A program made the position numbers and the translations under genes. DNA of 64,000 bases, taken from assembly GCA_902539235.1 (NCBI GenBank), contig CACBIC010000003.1, forward strand, positions 1-64,000, given 5' to 3'. The stretch is from an uncultured Pelagibacteraceae bacterium (GTDB lineage: Bacteria > Pseudomonadota > Alphaproteobacteria > Pelagibacterales > Pelagibacteraceae). Shown piece by piece: positions 1-10,376 of the stretch. How positions within the stretch are numbered: the stretch's first letter is position 1; each line of letters begins with the position of its first letter. The notes under the pieces are model-generated. The model searched no databases. It saw only the letters and a list, made by a program, of their open reading frames with translations, and had not been told where the DNA came from.

Positions 1-423
1 ATAAACTCTTTTAAAGAAACATCTTCTAAAGAAATTATTTTAGTCTCTGATAATGATAAAAATAAAATCAAAATTCAAAGATCAGCAGAAATGATTTATG
101 GTTTAAGAAACTTTATAGGCAATGCTATTAAATTTTCAAAGAGTAAAGTTAATATATTTTTAACGAGTGACGATAAAGAAATTAAAATCTCAGTGAATGA
201 TGACGGACCTGGATTTCCCAAAGATATAATTAAAAATTTAGGAGAGCCATATATAAAATCAAGTTCATTAGAAATAAACTCTAATTCAGGTTTAGGCCTA
301 GGAACTTTCTTAGGTAAAACTTTATTAGAGAGACAAAATGCAAAACTATCCTTTAAAGATGATAAAAATTTAGGTGGTGCTTCTGTTGTAATTAGTTGGT
401 CTCCTAAAAACATTTTACTATAA
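1..423 (+). CDS. Sensor histidine kinase, C-terminal HATPase fragment (truncated by window start; possibly RegB/PrrB-like)
   Basis: Frame 1 open from base 1; NDDGPGFP (G1) and SGLGLGTFLGKTLLE (G2) HATPase motifs. Confidence 0.8.
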   Translation: MNSFKETSSKEIILVSDNDKNKIKIQRSAEMIYGLRNFIGNAIKFSKSKVNIFLTSDDKEIKISVNDDGPGFPKDIIKNLGEPYIKSSSLEINSNSGLGLGTFLGKTLLERQNAKLSFKDDKNLGGASVVISWSPKNILL

Positions 424-432
424 AAGTAAAAC

Positions 433-1479
433 TTACTTTGGTTCCTGTTGCGTTAAACAATGAATTGCTCCAAAACCCCAAATTAATTCAGAACAATCAA
501 TTGGAATAATTTTTCTATTTTTAAACTCCTTTTTAAAAATTTTGATTACTATCTTATCTTTTGGATCTTTGAATATAGGCAACAAAACTGATTTATTTAA
601 TATATAAAAGTTAAGATATGATGCTGGAACTCTCACTTTATTTATATAAATAGGTTTGGGCATTGGAATTTTTCTAATTTTTATCTTTAGGAAATTAATT
701 TTAGTTCTTTTTAAAATTTCAAAATTTTCATTGAGATTTTTATAATTTTTATCGTTCTTATTATTTTCGTAAGCAAGAAAAACTTTATTAAATTTTACAA
801 ATCTAGCGATATCATCAACGTGACCGTGAGTATCATCTCCCTCTATCCCTTTATTAAGCCAAATAATCTTTTTTGCCCCAAAAAACTTTTTAAAGATATG
901 ATTATAGTCCTTAATTTTTAAAAAAGAATTTCTTTGTTGAATTTTACTTAACAAGCATTCTTTTGTTGTAAGCAATAAACCCTTTCCATTTACATCAATA
1001 GACCCCCCTTCAAGAACTATTGATTTCTTATTAAACTTTGGACTAATGATTCTTCCTTTGTAATGATTTTTAATCTTCAAACTGACTTTATTATCTAATC
1101 TATAATTTTTGTATTTAGCCCAGCCATTAAACTTCCAATTTAATAAAATATTTTTATTTTTTTTATCTTTAATAAATATTGGCCCTGTATCTCTCATCCA
1201 TACTCTATCAGTTTTACAAATTATAAATTTTACATTACATATTTTTGCATTATTTTTCTTAAGTAATTTTTTTATAATATTCTTAGATGTAGAGTTTTTT
1301 ATCAAAAGATTTACCTCTTGAGACTCGGTAATTTTAGAAATTATTTTAGCAAACACATTTGGAATATTTTTAAACTTACCTGGCCAATCATTTTTATTGT
1401 AAGGCCATCCTATTAATGTAGATTGTTGTTTTTCCCACTCAGCGGGCATCCTGAAAAGGGAATTAATTTTTCTACGCAT
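433..1479 (-). CDS. aguA: Agmatine deiminase (peptidylarginine deiminase family)
   Basis: MPAEWEKQQSTLIGWPYN, RVWMRDTGPIF, EGGSIDVNGKG, GDDTHGHVDDIARF, WGFGAIHCLTQQEP motifs. Confidence 0.93.
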   Translation of the reverse strand: MRRKINSLFRMPAEWEKQQSTLIGWPYNKNDWPGKFKNIPNVFAKIISKITESQEVNLLIKNSTSKNIIKKLLKKNNAKICNVKFIICKTDRVWMRDTGPIFIKDKKNKNILLNWKFNGWAKYKNYRLDNKVSLKIKNHYKGRIISPKFNKKSIVLEGGSIDVNGKGLLLTTKECLLSKIQQRNSFLKIKDYNHIFKKFFGAKKIIWLNKGIEGDDTHGHVDDIARFVKFNKVFLAYENNKNDKNYKNLNENFEILKRTKINFLKIKIRKIPMPKPIYINKVRVPASYLNFYILNKSVLLPIFKDPKDKIVIKIFKKEFKNRKIIPIDCSELIWGFGAIHCLTQQEPK

Positions 1480-2347
1480 CCCTTGGATTTTTAAGAAGTC
1501 CCTTATAATAGTCTATTCTTCTATCCCTAAAAAAAGGCCAATGTTGTCTGGATGTCTCTACCTTTTTGAAATCAATTTCACAAATTAAAATATTTTCTTC
1601 TAAATTTGCCTTTTTTACTATGTTACCACTTGGATCAAACATCACACTATTACCCCAGAACTCTATCTTTTTGTTACCTTGTTTTTCAGTTCCTACTCTA
1701 TTTATTGCAGCAACATAAACACCATTGGCTATTGCGTGAGATCTCTGAATTGAAAGCCATGAGTCTAGCTGCGACTTGCCAAATTTCTTTTTTTCTTTTG
1801 GATGCCATCCAATAGCAGTCGGATAAAAAATAATTTCTGCTCCCTTAAGTGCAGTTAATCTTGCTGCCTCAGGAAACCATTGATCCCAGCAAATTAAGGT
1901 TCCTAAATTTCCTTCTGAAGTTTTAAAAGATTTGAAACCTAAATCTCCGGGAGTAAAATAAAACTTCTCATAAAATTGTGGATCATCAGGAATATGCATT
2001 TTTCTATACTTTCCTAAAATTTTGCCTTTTTCATTAATCACAATACTACTATTATGATAAAGCCCAGAAGTTTTTTTTTCAAACAGTGAAATCATTAAAA
2101 TAATTTTGAGTTCTTTAGCAAGCAAAGAGAAAAAATGACTGTTTGGTCCAGGTATTTTTTCAGCTAAATTAAAGTTTTTATGATTTTCAACTTGACAGAA
2201 ATATTTTGTTAAAAATAACTCTGGTAGACAAATAACTTTAGCTCCTTTTTTTGCTGCAATTTTAATTTTATTTGTTGCATTTTGGATATTTTTTTTTGGA
2301 TCAGACGACATTTTCATCTGCACTAATGCTATCTTTGTTTTACTCAT
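1472..2347 (-). CDS. aguB: N-carbamoylputrescine amidase (nitrilase superfamily)
   Basis: Glu-Lys-Cys nitrilase motifs (CLPELF, YRKMHIPDD, GTLICWDQWFPEAARL); start probably at MSKTKIALVQ inside the longer ORF 1472..2398. Confidence 0.92.
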   Translation of the reverse strand: MSKTKIALVQMKMSSDPKKNIQNATNKIKIAAKKGAKVICLPELFLTKYFCQVENHKNFNLAEKIPGPNSHFFSLLAKELKIILMISLFEKKTSGLYHNSSIVINEKGKILGKYRKMHIPDDPQFYEKFYFTPGDLGFKSFKTSEGNLGTLICWDQWFPEAARLTALKGAEIIFYPTAIGWHPKEKKKFGKSQLDSWLSIQRSHAIANGVYVAAINRVGTEKQGNKKIEFWGNSVMFDPSGNIVKKANLEENILICEIDFKKVETSRQHWPFFRDRRIDYYKGLLKNPRDA

Positions 2348-2352
2348 TTTTT

Positions 2353-3399
2353 TTAATTGAATAAATTTTGGAAATTTCTTTTTTGTCTTGCCTGCCAATG
2401 CTTACGATGATACGCATCGCTTGCTATAAGGGGTAATACACTTGTGGCTTCAGCAAAAACCATTTGTTCCTTCGTCACATCTACTTTACCCCATGAGCTT
2501 GCCTCTTTAAGAGTAGAACTGCTGCAGGCACCGTCTCTTGTATCTGCCACAGTTATTTGAATAGCGTACTTATGCATATCTACTTTTTTACCCAATAACT
2601 CTGCACAAACCACTGTATCTTGAATAAAATTTTTAGGGACTCCACCTCCAACCATCAATAATCCTGATTGTTTAGATTTGAGTTTAATTTCAGTTAACTC
2701 TCTAAACTCTCTTATAGAGTCAATAGTAATATGATCTTTAGGATTCTGTTCTTGGTGCATTACAAGTCCAAATCCCGCAGAACTGTCAGTAAAAGCTGGG
2801 CAAAAAATTGGAACATTGTTGTCATAAGCCGATTCTATTAATGAGTCTTTCTTTTTTGCATTTTTTTTTAAGTATTTTCCAAGTTCTTTTATAAACTCTC
2901 GTGATGTGTATGGTTTTGGTTTAAGCGAATTAGCAATTTCACATATAGTTTTATCACATGCTTGTAACTCCTCCTCATCTATGTATGTGTCATATATTCT
3001 ATCAATATAGTTATTTCTTAATTCAGTATCATCTTGAAACTGAGATCCTTGATAATGTTTAAAACCTAGAGCTTCAAAAAAGTCCATATCAATGATTGAA
3101 GCCCCTGTAGCCACAATAGCATCAACCATATTATGTTTGACTAAATCGGTATATAAATCCATACATCCGCCTGCAGAAGTCGATCCTGCTATTGTTAAAA
3201 AAATTGAACAATTTTTATCCTCAAGCATCTCATTATAAATGCCTGCTGCTCTAGCTGTATCTCGTGAGGTAAAAGACATTTTACTCATTCCATCAATAAT
3301 TTTACGAGCATCAAAAGATTTTATATCAATATGTTCAATAGGAGAATTGAGTAGAGATTTTTTATTGTGTCCGATATTTGGACTATTTTTTTTATTCAT
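2353..3399 (-). CDS. Deoxyhypusine synthase-like protein (probable homospermidine synthase)
   Basis: LTIAGSTSAGGCMDLYTDLVKHNMVDAIVATGAS and GGGVPKNFIQDT; DHS fold in a bacterial polyamine cluster. Confidence 0.85.
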   Translation of the reverse strand: MNKKNSPNIGHNKKSLLNSPIEHIDIKSFDARKIIDGMSKMSFTSRDTARAAGIYNEMLEDKNCSIFLTIAGSTSAGGCMDLYTDLVKHNMVDAIVATGASIIDMDFFEALGFKHYQGSQFQDDTELRNNYIDRIYDTYIDEEELQACDKTICEIANSLKPKPYTSREFIKELGKYLKKNAKKKDSLIESAYDNNVPIFCPAFTDSSAGFGLVMHQEQNPKDHITIDSIREFRELTEIKLKSKQSGLLMVGGGVPKNFIQDTVVCAELLGKKVDMHKYAIQITVADTRDGACSSSTLKEASSWGKVDVTKEQMVFAEATSVLPLIASDAYHRKHWQARQKRNFQNLFN

Positions 3400-4577
3400 T
3401 AAGCTACTAAAGAACCGACTTTATCATTTGTATCATCGTACATAGATATAATTGGTTTGTCACTTAATTCGTGAATTTCATTTGAGTAAAAACCATTAAA
3501 GTTTGTTCTGAAAGTAAGGCTGTATGCCCCAAGCTGACCCAACTCAATATAGTCTCCTTCTTTAATATTATTAGGTAACAAAAAAGGACCTTTCATATAA
3601 TCTAAACCATCACATGTTGGTCCAAAAAAACTGAATGCAGTCAATTTTTTAGACTGGATTCTACCATCTGTTATCATTTTCGTCGGTAAAACAAAATTTG
3701 GCCCACCTGCATCAAATAAAGATCCGTAAGTTCCATCGTTAATGTAAAGATTATTCTTTTTTCTTAAAATAACTTTAACAATTGTAGAACCGCTTTCTGC
3801 CACTAGCGCTCTCCCTGGTTCACATATAATTTCAGGTAACTTACTCAGTTTCAGATTATTTAGTTCCTTTTTAATTTCATTCATGTAATTGATTAATGGC
3901 TCAGGATTTAGATCTGGGTATATTGATGGAAAACCTCCACCAACATTAATAGTATTAGGAATTATTTTTGTTTTTTTAATTATGTTTCCGATCTCTCGAA
4001 TTCCTTTTGAGTAAGAAATTTTATGCATACATTGAGAGCCAACGTGAAAACTTATTCCAAGCTTTTTAGAATGCTCTTTGCACAATCTCACCAAACCTAA
4101 AGCCTCTGAAGGAAGAGCACCAAATTTTCTTGACAGATCTATTTCTGCATGCTCATTTGAAATTGCAATTCTAACAAATAATTCTAAATCTTTTGCTTGA
4201 TTAGTTGCCTCTAAAATTTTTCTCAATTCATCTTTACTATCTAAGGAAAAACTTTTAACTCCGTAATCTAAGTATGCTGATGCTATACTCTCTTTACTTT
4301 TGATAGTATGCATAAAATGTAATTTAGCTTCAGGTTTTATTTTATTGATGAGTTTAATTTCATTCAAGGAGGCAACATCGAATTCATCAATTCCGTTATT
4401 AATAATTTGTTTGATAATTTTCTCGTTCGGATTTGTTTTCACTGCATACAGAACTTTACCAGGAAAATTATTCTTGAAAAATTTTACGGATTTTTTAATC
4501 TCGTTAAGCCGTATGCAATATACGGGGTAATCTGGTTGTATAGAGTTAACTAATTCGTTAACTGTTTTAAATTTTCC
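3399..4577 (-). CDS. Ornithine/lysine decarboxylase, alanine-racemase fold (PLP fold III)
   Basis: YAVKTNP PLP-Lys motif, HVGSQ, EPGRALVAESG, FFGPTCDGLD; upstream in-frame extension to 4610, start likely at MGKFKTV. Confidence 0.88.
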   Translation of the reverse strand, partial: GKFKTVNELVNSIQPDYPVYCIRLNEIKKSVKFFKNNFPGKVLYAVKTNPNEKIIKQIINNGIDEFDVASLNEIKLINKIKPEAKLHFMHTIKSKESIASAYLDYGVKSFSLDSKDELRKILEATNQAKDLELFVRIAISNEHAEIDLSRKFGALPSEALGLVRLCKEHSKKLGISFHVGSQCMHKISYSKGIREIGNIIKKTKIIPNTINVGGGFPSIYPDLNPEPLINYMNEIKKELNNLKLSKLPEIICEPGRALVAESGSTIVKVILRKKNNLYINDGTYGSLFDAGGPNFVLPTKMITDGRIQSKKLTAFSFFGPTCDGLDYMKGPFLLPNNIKEGDYIELGQLGAYSLTFRTNFNGFYSNEIHELSDKPIISMYDDTNDKVGSLVA

Positions 4578-4631
4578 CATTTCATGTGTCCCTCGCGTTA
4601 AATTACACAAAGATTTTTTAAAAAATTTAAT

Positions 4632-4670
4632 AAAAAAAACCTTATTTATTTCGCGTTTAAGGTTTTTTTT
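4632..4670. terminator. Bidirectional intrinsic terminator-like hairpin
   Basis: AAAAAAAACCTTA ... TAAGGTTTTTTTT inverted repeat flanked by A/T tracts, between divergent genes. Confidence 0.6.
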
Positions 4671-4741
4671 ACTTTATGTAAAGGAAAAAAGGACATTTTT
4701 GTCGTGTTGAAATTTTGTCAACAGTACCTATATGAGGTCTC

Positions 4742-5314
4742 ATGAGGTCACAAAAAAACGTTCCAGAGCAGCTAAAATTAGCAGACTTTGCTGATAAATC
4801 GCTTCTTATTCTTGATGATGACGACCCGCTCAGAGGAAGACTTGCCAGAGCTATGGAAAAGAAAGGTTTTCAGGTTAAAGAGGCTAAAACCGTTGCTGAA
4901 GGACTTAACATAGTTAAAACGGCTCCGACAGCCTTTGCAGTGGTGGACTTAAGATTAGAAGATGGAAGCGGTCTGGACGTAGTAAAAGAACTTTACAAAA
5001 ACAGAAAAGAAAGCAGAATTGTAATGCTAACGGGTTACGGGAATCTACCTACAGCTGTAGCAGCTGTTAAAGATGGAGCTATCGACTATATAGCCAAACC
5101 TGTTGATGCAGATGATGTTGAGGCCGCATTGTTAGCCTCGCCCCAATCGAAAGCAAAACCTCCAGAAAATCCAATGTCAGCTGATAGAGTAAAGTGGGAG
5201 CATATCCATAGAGTTTTTGAATTATGCAATAGAAACGTTTCAGAAACAGCAAGAAGACTTAAGATGCACAGAAGAACATTACAAAGAATTCTCTCTAAAA
5301 GGTCTCCAAGGTAA
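4742..5314 (+). CDS. regA: Response regulator, RegA/ActR/PrrA type with Fis-like HTH
   Basis: Receiver domain (DDDDPLRGRL, VVDLRLEDGSGL, MLTGYG, IAKP) plus C-terminal NVSETARRLKMHRRTLQRIL. Confidence 0.85.
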   Translation: MRSQKNVPEQLKLADFADKSLLILDDDDPLRGRLARAMEKKGFQVKEAKTVAEGLNIVKTAPTAFAVVDLRLEDGSGLDVVKELYKNRKESRIVMLTGYGNLPTAVAAVKDGAIDYIAKPVDADDVEAALLASPQSKAKPPENPMSADRVKWEHIHRVFELCNRNVSETARRLKMHRRTLQRILSKRSPR

Positions 5315-5316
5315 AT

Positions 5317-5868
5317 TTAAATAAATTTCCTAAGTCTTTTAAGTTGTTTTACCATTAGAGTTGCAATTAAAACTTTTAATAACTCAGCTAATAAAAAAGG
5401 TTGAGCTCCAAGCTCAAATATTGGTTTTTCCCAACCAATCAAACTTCCTAACCAAAGCATACCTAAAATATAAATAAAACTTGTTGCTAAACTTAGTTTT
5501 AAAAAAGTTTTGATTAAGTTGTTATCGTAAATAAATTTACCGGCTAAATATCCTGTAACAATAAAACCAATTAGGTAACCCATTGTAGGTCCTACAAAAT
5601 ATACTAAACCAACTCCTTTTTCAGGTGTGCCCGAAAAAACTGGTAAGCCTATAATACCTTCAAACAAGTATAATGAGATTGTAGCTACAGCAAGTTTCCA
5701 ACCTAAAGTGATACCTATCAGCAATACAACAAATGTTTGCATTGTCATCGGCACAGGATAAAAAGGGATTTTAATTTTAGAAGATATTGCCAAAAGTATT
5801 GAACCAATCAAAGCAACAAATATATATTTTATAAATTTTGCTTGTTTTAAACTTTTTACAAATTCCAT
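5317..5868 (-). CDS. bioY: Biotin transporter BioY
   Basis: BioY signature: PFYPVPMTMQTFVVLLIG, GxxLG, GPTMGYLIGF. Confidence 0.9.
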   Translation of the reverse strand: MEFVKSLKQAKFIKYIFVALIGSILLAISSKIKIPFYPVPMTMQTFVVLLIGITLGWKLAVATISLYLFEGIIGLPVFSGTPEKGVGLVYFVGPTMGYLIGFIVTGYLAGKFIYDNNLIKTFLKLSLATSFIYILGMLWLGSLIGWEKPIFELGAQPFLLAELLKVLIATLMVKQLKRLRKFI

Positions 5869-5899
5869 TAGCTTAATTTAGCTTTTTTTAAACTAAAAT

Positions 5900-6830
5900 C
5901 TAGTGTTTTGTTAATTGTACAAAAACATCTTCTAAATCGCCATCTTCAGTGGAAATATCCTTAATTTCAATATTATTTTGATTTAGATAATCAACTATCT
6001 CGCTAAAATCTAAAGAATTTTTTTCATATGTAACTGAAACTGTATTTTTGTTTATTATTTTAAACTTTGCATCTTCTATAAATAATTTTCTTTCTAAATC
6101 AATATTTTTTACTTTAAAATTAATTTTTTTAGTTTTAATTCGCTCTAGCAATCTTTCAGTAGTGTCTAATGCAACTAAATTACCTTTATCTATAATAGCT
6201 ATTCGATCACACATTTCTTGAGCTTCGATAAGATAATGTGTAGTTAATATTATAGTAACACCCTCATTATTGAGTTCTTTAACATTTTCCCATAAGTTAT
6301 TTCTAAGTTCAACATCCACGCCAGCGGTGGGTTCATCTAAAACTAGAATTGGTGGTTGATGTACCATTGCTTTAGCAATAAGCAATCTTCTTTTCATACC
6401 TCCAGACAAGCTTCTAGAATAAGCATTAGCTTTATCCTGGAGCGATACCATTTTAAGTATCAAGTCAGTAATTCTATTTTTTCTTGTTACTCCGTATAAC
6501 CCAGCTTGAAGTTCTAATAATTTTTTTGGGACTAAAAAAAGCATCTAGATTTACTTCTTGAGGAACTATTCCTATTGATGCCCTTACCTGACGAGGATTT
6601 TTATCTAAATCAAAACCCCACACATTAACTTTACCACTTGTCTTTGTAACAGCGCCACCTAGAATACTTAAAAATGTTGTTTTTCCTGCTCCGTTGGGAC
6701 CAAGCAGCCCAAAAACTTCACCTTGTTTAACATTAAAATTTAATTCATTTAATGCTTTGTTTTGTTTTTTGTTTTTAGAGTTGGAGTATATCTTTGTAAG
6801 ATTCTCAACAGTTAAGGCAAATTTATTCAT
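5900..6830 (-). pseudogene. ABC transporter ATP-binding protein, split into two frames by an apparent 1-nt indel
   Basis: ORF 6474..6830 carries Walker A (GLLGPNGAGKTT); ORF 5900..6544 carries signature (SLSGGMKRRLLIAKAMVHQPPILVLDEPTAGVD) in another frame; the frames join at CCCAAAAAAATTATTAG near 6530. Confidence 0.8.
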
Positions 6831-6872
6831 TCTTTTTTATAAATAGATTAAAATTCAATGTAATATGTATAT

Positions 6873-9638
6873 ATGAGTACAATAAAAAAAACAGATCATT
6901 TTTATTTGGTTGATGGCTCAGGATATATTTTTAGAGCTTATTATGCTCTACCTCCTTTATCAAGAAAGAGTGATGGACTTCCAACTGGAGCGGTAAGCGG
7001 ATTTTGCTCTATGTTATTCAAGCTTTTAGAAGATGTCAGGTCTGATGACTCAGAAAATAAACCATCACATTTTGCAGTAATTTTTGACTCAGCAAGGAAA
7101 AATTTTAGAAATGAAATTTATAGTGAATATAAAGCTAACCGTGCCGAAGCACCAGATGATTTAGCTCCTCAATTTGAGTATATAAGAAAATCAGTTGAGG
7201 CTTTTAATCTTCCATCAATAGAACTTCTAAATTATGAAGCTGACGACTTAATAGCTACATATTCAAAAAAGATTATTGATGCTGGAGCAAAAGTCACAGT
7301 TATTTCTTCTGATAAAGATTTGATGCAATTAGTTTCAAAAAAGATCAGGTTATTTGATCCAATGAAAAGTAAAGTTATTGGAGAGAAAGAGGTTGAAGAA
7401 AAGTTTGGTGTGAAACCCAAGCAAGTAATAGATGTCCAGTCACTCGCAGGAGACTCATCAGATAATATTCCAGGAGTACCAGGAATTGGAGTTAAGACTG
7501 CTGCAGAGCTTATCAATAAATATAAAGATTTAGATACTCTACTTGATAAAGCATCTGAAATTAAACAAAATAAAAGGAGAGAAACTTTAATAGCTAATAA
7601 GGATAAAGCTTTACTTAGTAAAAAATTAGTAACTTTAAAAGATGATGTTCCAATAAAAAATAATCTAAATGAATTTTTGATAAAAGAAATTGATAAAGAC
7701 AAACTTTACACTTTTTTGAGAGATATGGAGTTTAATAGATTGTTAAGTCAAGCGATCAGTTTTTATGGTGAACCTGGAGAAAAAAAATTTAGTTCAGAAA
7801 ATAAATCAACAAAAGGAACAAAAATTAGTACAAAACAATATAAAAAAATAATCTTAGAAAAAGATCTAGACAAATTGATAAAAGATTTAAACACAAAAGG
7901 CATTATTTCAGTAGACACAGAAACATCTTCATTAAACCCTCAAGAGGCCGAACTTATTGGTATTTCAGTGAGTTATGCCCCTAATAAATCTTTCTACATA
8001 CCTGTAGGACATAAAAAAAATAAATGTTTAAGTAAAGATTTAGTCATTAAAAAAATGAAACCAATTTTGGAAGATCCAAGTATTAAAAAGGTGGGCCAAA
8101 ATATAAAATATGATTATATAATATTTAAAAAATCTGGTGTCGAGCTGACTTCGATCGAGGATACAATGTTGCTTTCATATACATTAGATGCAGGAAATAA
8201 TCGGCACAACATGGATACTTTATCAGAATTACATCTTGGCCATAAAACCATTTCTTACAAGGATCTTGTGGGAACCGGAAAAAAACAATTAAAATTTTCA
8301 GAAGTGGATTTGGATAAAGCTACAGAATATGCAGCTGAAGATGCAGATGTAACTTTGAGATTATATCAAATTTTGTCTGAAAGAGTAGAAAAGGAAAAAC
8401 TCAATAAAATTTATGAAATTTTTGAAAAACCTATGATTAAGATACTCTCTAAATTAGAGACCTGTGGAGTCAAGGTAGATGATAATTATTTAAAAGTATT
8501 ATCAAAAAAATTTGAGGCAAGATTGATTAAAATAGAAAAAGAAATTTTTAAAATCTCTGGAAAAGAATTTAACATTGGATCTCCTAAACAACTTGGTGAA
8601 ATAATTTATAATGATCTTAAAATTGCAAAATTGAAAAAAACAAAAAAGGGCAGTTTGGCTACGAGCGCTAAAATATTAGAGGATTTAGCTTTGACAGGCC
8701 ATAGATTTCCTAATTTAGTATTAGAATGGAGACAAGTCTCAAAGTTAAAAAGTACCTACACTGATGCTCTTCAAGACCATATTAATAAAGATACAAATAG
8801 AGTTCATACGTCATTTCTTCTAGCAGCTACAAATACTGGTAGATTAGCTTCTAGTGATCCAAACTTACAAAATATACCAATAAAAACTTCTGATGGAAAA
8901 GAAATAAGAAAGGCATTTGTTGCGGAAAAAGATAATATTTTAATTTCTGCTGATTACAATCAAATTGAAATGAGAATTCTCGCTGATATGGCAGATGTCA
9001 AAGAATTAAAAAAAGCTTTTAAAGAAAATCAAGATATCCATAACCTTACAGCAAGCCAAGTTTTTAACTTACCAATGAATAAAGTTTCAGAGGATCAAAG
9101 AAGGAAAGCTAAAGCAATTAATTTCGGAATTATTTATGGCATTACACAGTATGGTCTTGCTAAACAAATATCAGTTTCAAATGATGATGCACAACAATTT
9201 ATAAATTCTTATTTTAAAAAATTCCCTGAAATAAAAGATTATATGCAAACAACTGTTAAAATTTGTAGAAAGCAGGGATTTGTTACAAATATCTTTGGCA
9301 GAAGAATTCATTTAAGAGGCATTAATGATAAAAATTTTAGTGTAAGAAGCTTTCAAGAAAGAGCTGCAATTAATGCTCCGATACAAGGTTCTGCAGCAGA
9401 TATAATTAGACTTGCAATGATAAAGATAGATAATACTTTGGGACAAAACAAAATAGCAAAAATGTTACTTCAAATTCATGATGAACTAATTTTTGAATGT
9501 TCTAGGAAAGATGAAAATAAAGTAAAAAAATTAATTAAAGATGCAATGGTTTCGGTTTCAAGTTCTGAACACCATATGTTTTCTATTCCTTTGGAGGTAA
9601 GTATTAATTCTGGCAATAATTGGGGAGAAGCACATTGA
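6873..9638 (+). CDS. polA: DNA polymerase I with 5' and 3'-5' exonuclease domains
   Basis: 921 aa; GVPGIGVKTAAELI (5' exo), SVDTETSSL (3'-5' exo), DPNLQNIPIKT, RRKAKAINFGIIYGI, QIHDELIFE. Confidence 0.97.
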   Translation: MSTIKKTDHFYLVDGSGYIFRAYYALPPLSRKSDGLPTGAVSGFCSMLFKLLEDVRSDDSENKPSHFAVIFDSARKNFRNEIYSEYKANRAEAPDDLAPQFEYIRKSVEAFNLPSIELLNYEADDLIATYSKKIIDAGAKVTVISSDKDLMQLVSKKIRLFDPMKSKVIGEKEVEEKFGVKPKQVIDVQSLAGDSSDNIPGVPGIGVKTAAELINKYKDLDTLLDKASEIKQNKRRETLIANKDKALLSKKLVTLKDDVPIKNNLNEFLIKEIDKDKLYTFLRDMEFNRLLSQAISFYGEPGEKKFSSENKSTKGTKISTKQYKKIILEKDLDKLIKDLNTKGIISVDTETSSLNPQEAELIGISVSYAPNKSFYIPVGHKKNKCLSKDLVIKKMKPILEDPSIKKVGQNIKYDYIIFKKSGVELTSIEDTMLLSYTLDAGNNRHNMDTLSELHLGHKTISYKDLVGTGKKQLKFSEVDLDKATEYAAEDADVTLRLYQILSERVEKEKLNKIYEIFEKPMIKILSKLETCGVKVDDNYLKVLSKKFEARLIKIEKEIFKISGKEFNIGSPKQLGEIIYNDLKIAKLKKTKKGSLATSAKILEDLALTGHRFPNLVLEWRQVSKLKSTYTDALQDHINKDTNRVHTSFLLAATNTGRLASSDPNLQNIPIKTSDGKEIRKAFVAEKDNILISADYNQIEMRILADMADVKELKKAFKENQDIHNLTASQVFNLPMNKVSEDQRRKAKAINFGIIYGITQYGLAKQISVSNDDAQQFINSYFKKFPEIKDYMQTTVKICRKQGFVTNIFGRRIHLRGINDKNFSVRSFQERAAINAPIQGSAADIIRLAMIKIDNTLGQNKIAKMLLQIHDELIFECSRKDENKVKKLIKDAMVSVSSSEHHMFSIPLEVSINSGNNWGEAH

Positions 9639-9677
9639 TCGCCTAAATTTTGACATTAAGATTATGAAAATAAACGT

Positions 9678-10376
9678 ATGGCACACACAATAGCTTTAGT
9701 TGACGATGACAGAAACATACTTACTGGAATAAGTATGGCCCTAGAAAGAGAGGGTTTTAAAGTTCAAACTTATATCGACGGAGAATCTGCTTTAATTGGT
9801 TTAACAAGAAATCCTCCGGATTTAGCAGTTTTAGACATTAAAATGCCAAGAATGGACGGTGAGGAGCTCTTAAAAAAATTAAAGAAGAAAATGTCAATTC
9901 CAATAATTTTCTTAACATCAAAAGATGAAGAAGTGGATGAATTACTGGGGTTAAAACTAGGAGCAGACGACTTTGTGAAAAAATCTGGAGGATTTTCAAC
10001 TAAAGTCTTAATTGAGAGAATTAGGGTTCAATTACGAAAAAAAAATAATGTTACTGATGATACAAAAAATATAATTACACATGGAAAACTAAAGTTAGAC
10101 CCAGCTCAATTAGAGTGCGAATGGGGTGGAAAACCTTTGCCAGATAAGTTGACAACTACAGAATTTTTAATAGTCAAAGAGTTAGCAAAAAGACCAGGAG
10201 TTATTAAAGAACGAGCACATTTAATGGACATCGCATATAAAGAAAATACTGAAATAGAGGACAGAACTATTGATAGTCACGTAAAAAGAATTAGAAAAAA
10301 GTTCAAAAAAGTAGATGAAAAGTTTTCAGCAATTGAAACTAGATATGGAAGCGGGTATAGATGGAATGTTAGTTAA
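9678..10376 (+). CDS. chvI: Response regulator ChvI-like (OmpR family)
   Basis: Receiver plus winged-helix domain; directly followed by a ChvG-like kinase. Confidence 0.85.
   Translation: MAHTIALVDDDRNILTGISMALEREGFKVQTYIDGESALIGLTRNPPDLAVLDIKMPRMDGEELLKKLKKKMSIPIIFLTSKDEEVDELLGLKLGADDFVKKSGGFSTKVLIERIRVQLRKKNNVTDDTKNIITHGKLKLDPAQLECEWGGKPLPDKLTTTEFLIVKELAKRPGVIKERAHLMDIAYKENTEIEDRTIDSHVKRIRKKFKKVDEKFSAIETRYGSGYRWNVS

Noticed and set aside
5900-6830. Two separate ABC genes
   Set aside because: Walker A and signature/Walker B halves join seamlessly with a 1-nt change at a homopolymer.
7232-7702. Minus-strand ORF inside polA (156 aa)
   Set aside because: Antisense shadow of a strong coding region; no recognisable domain.
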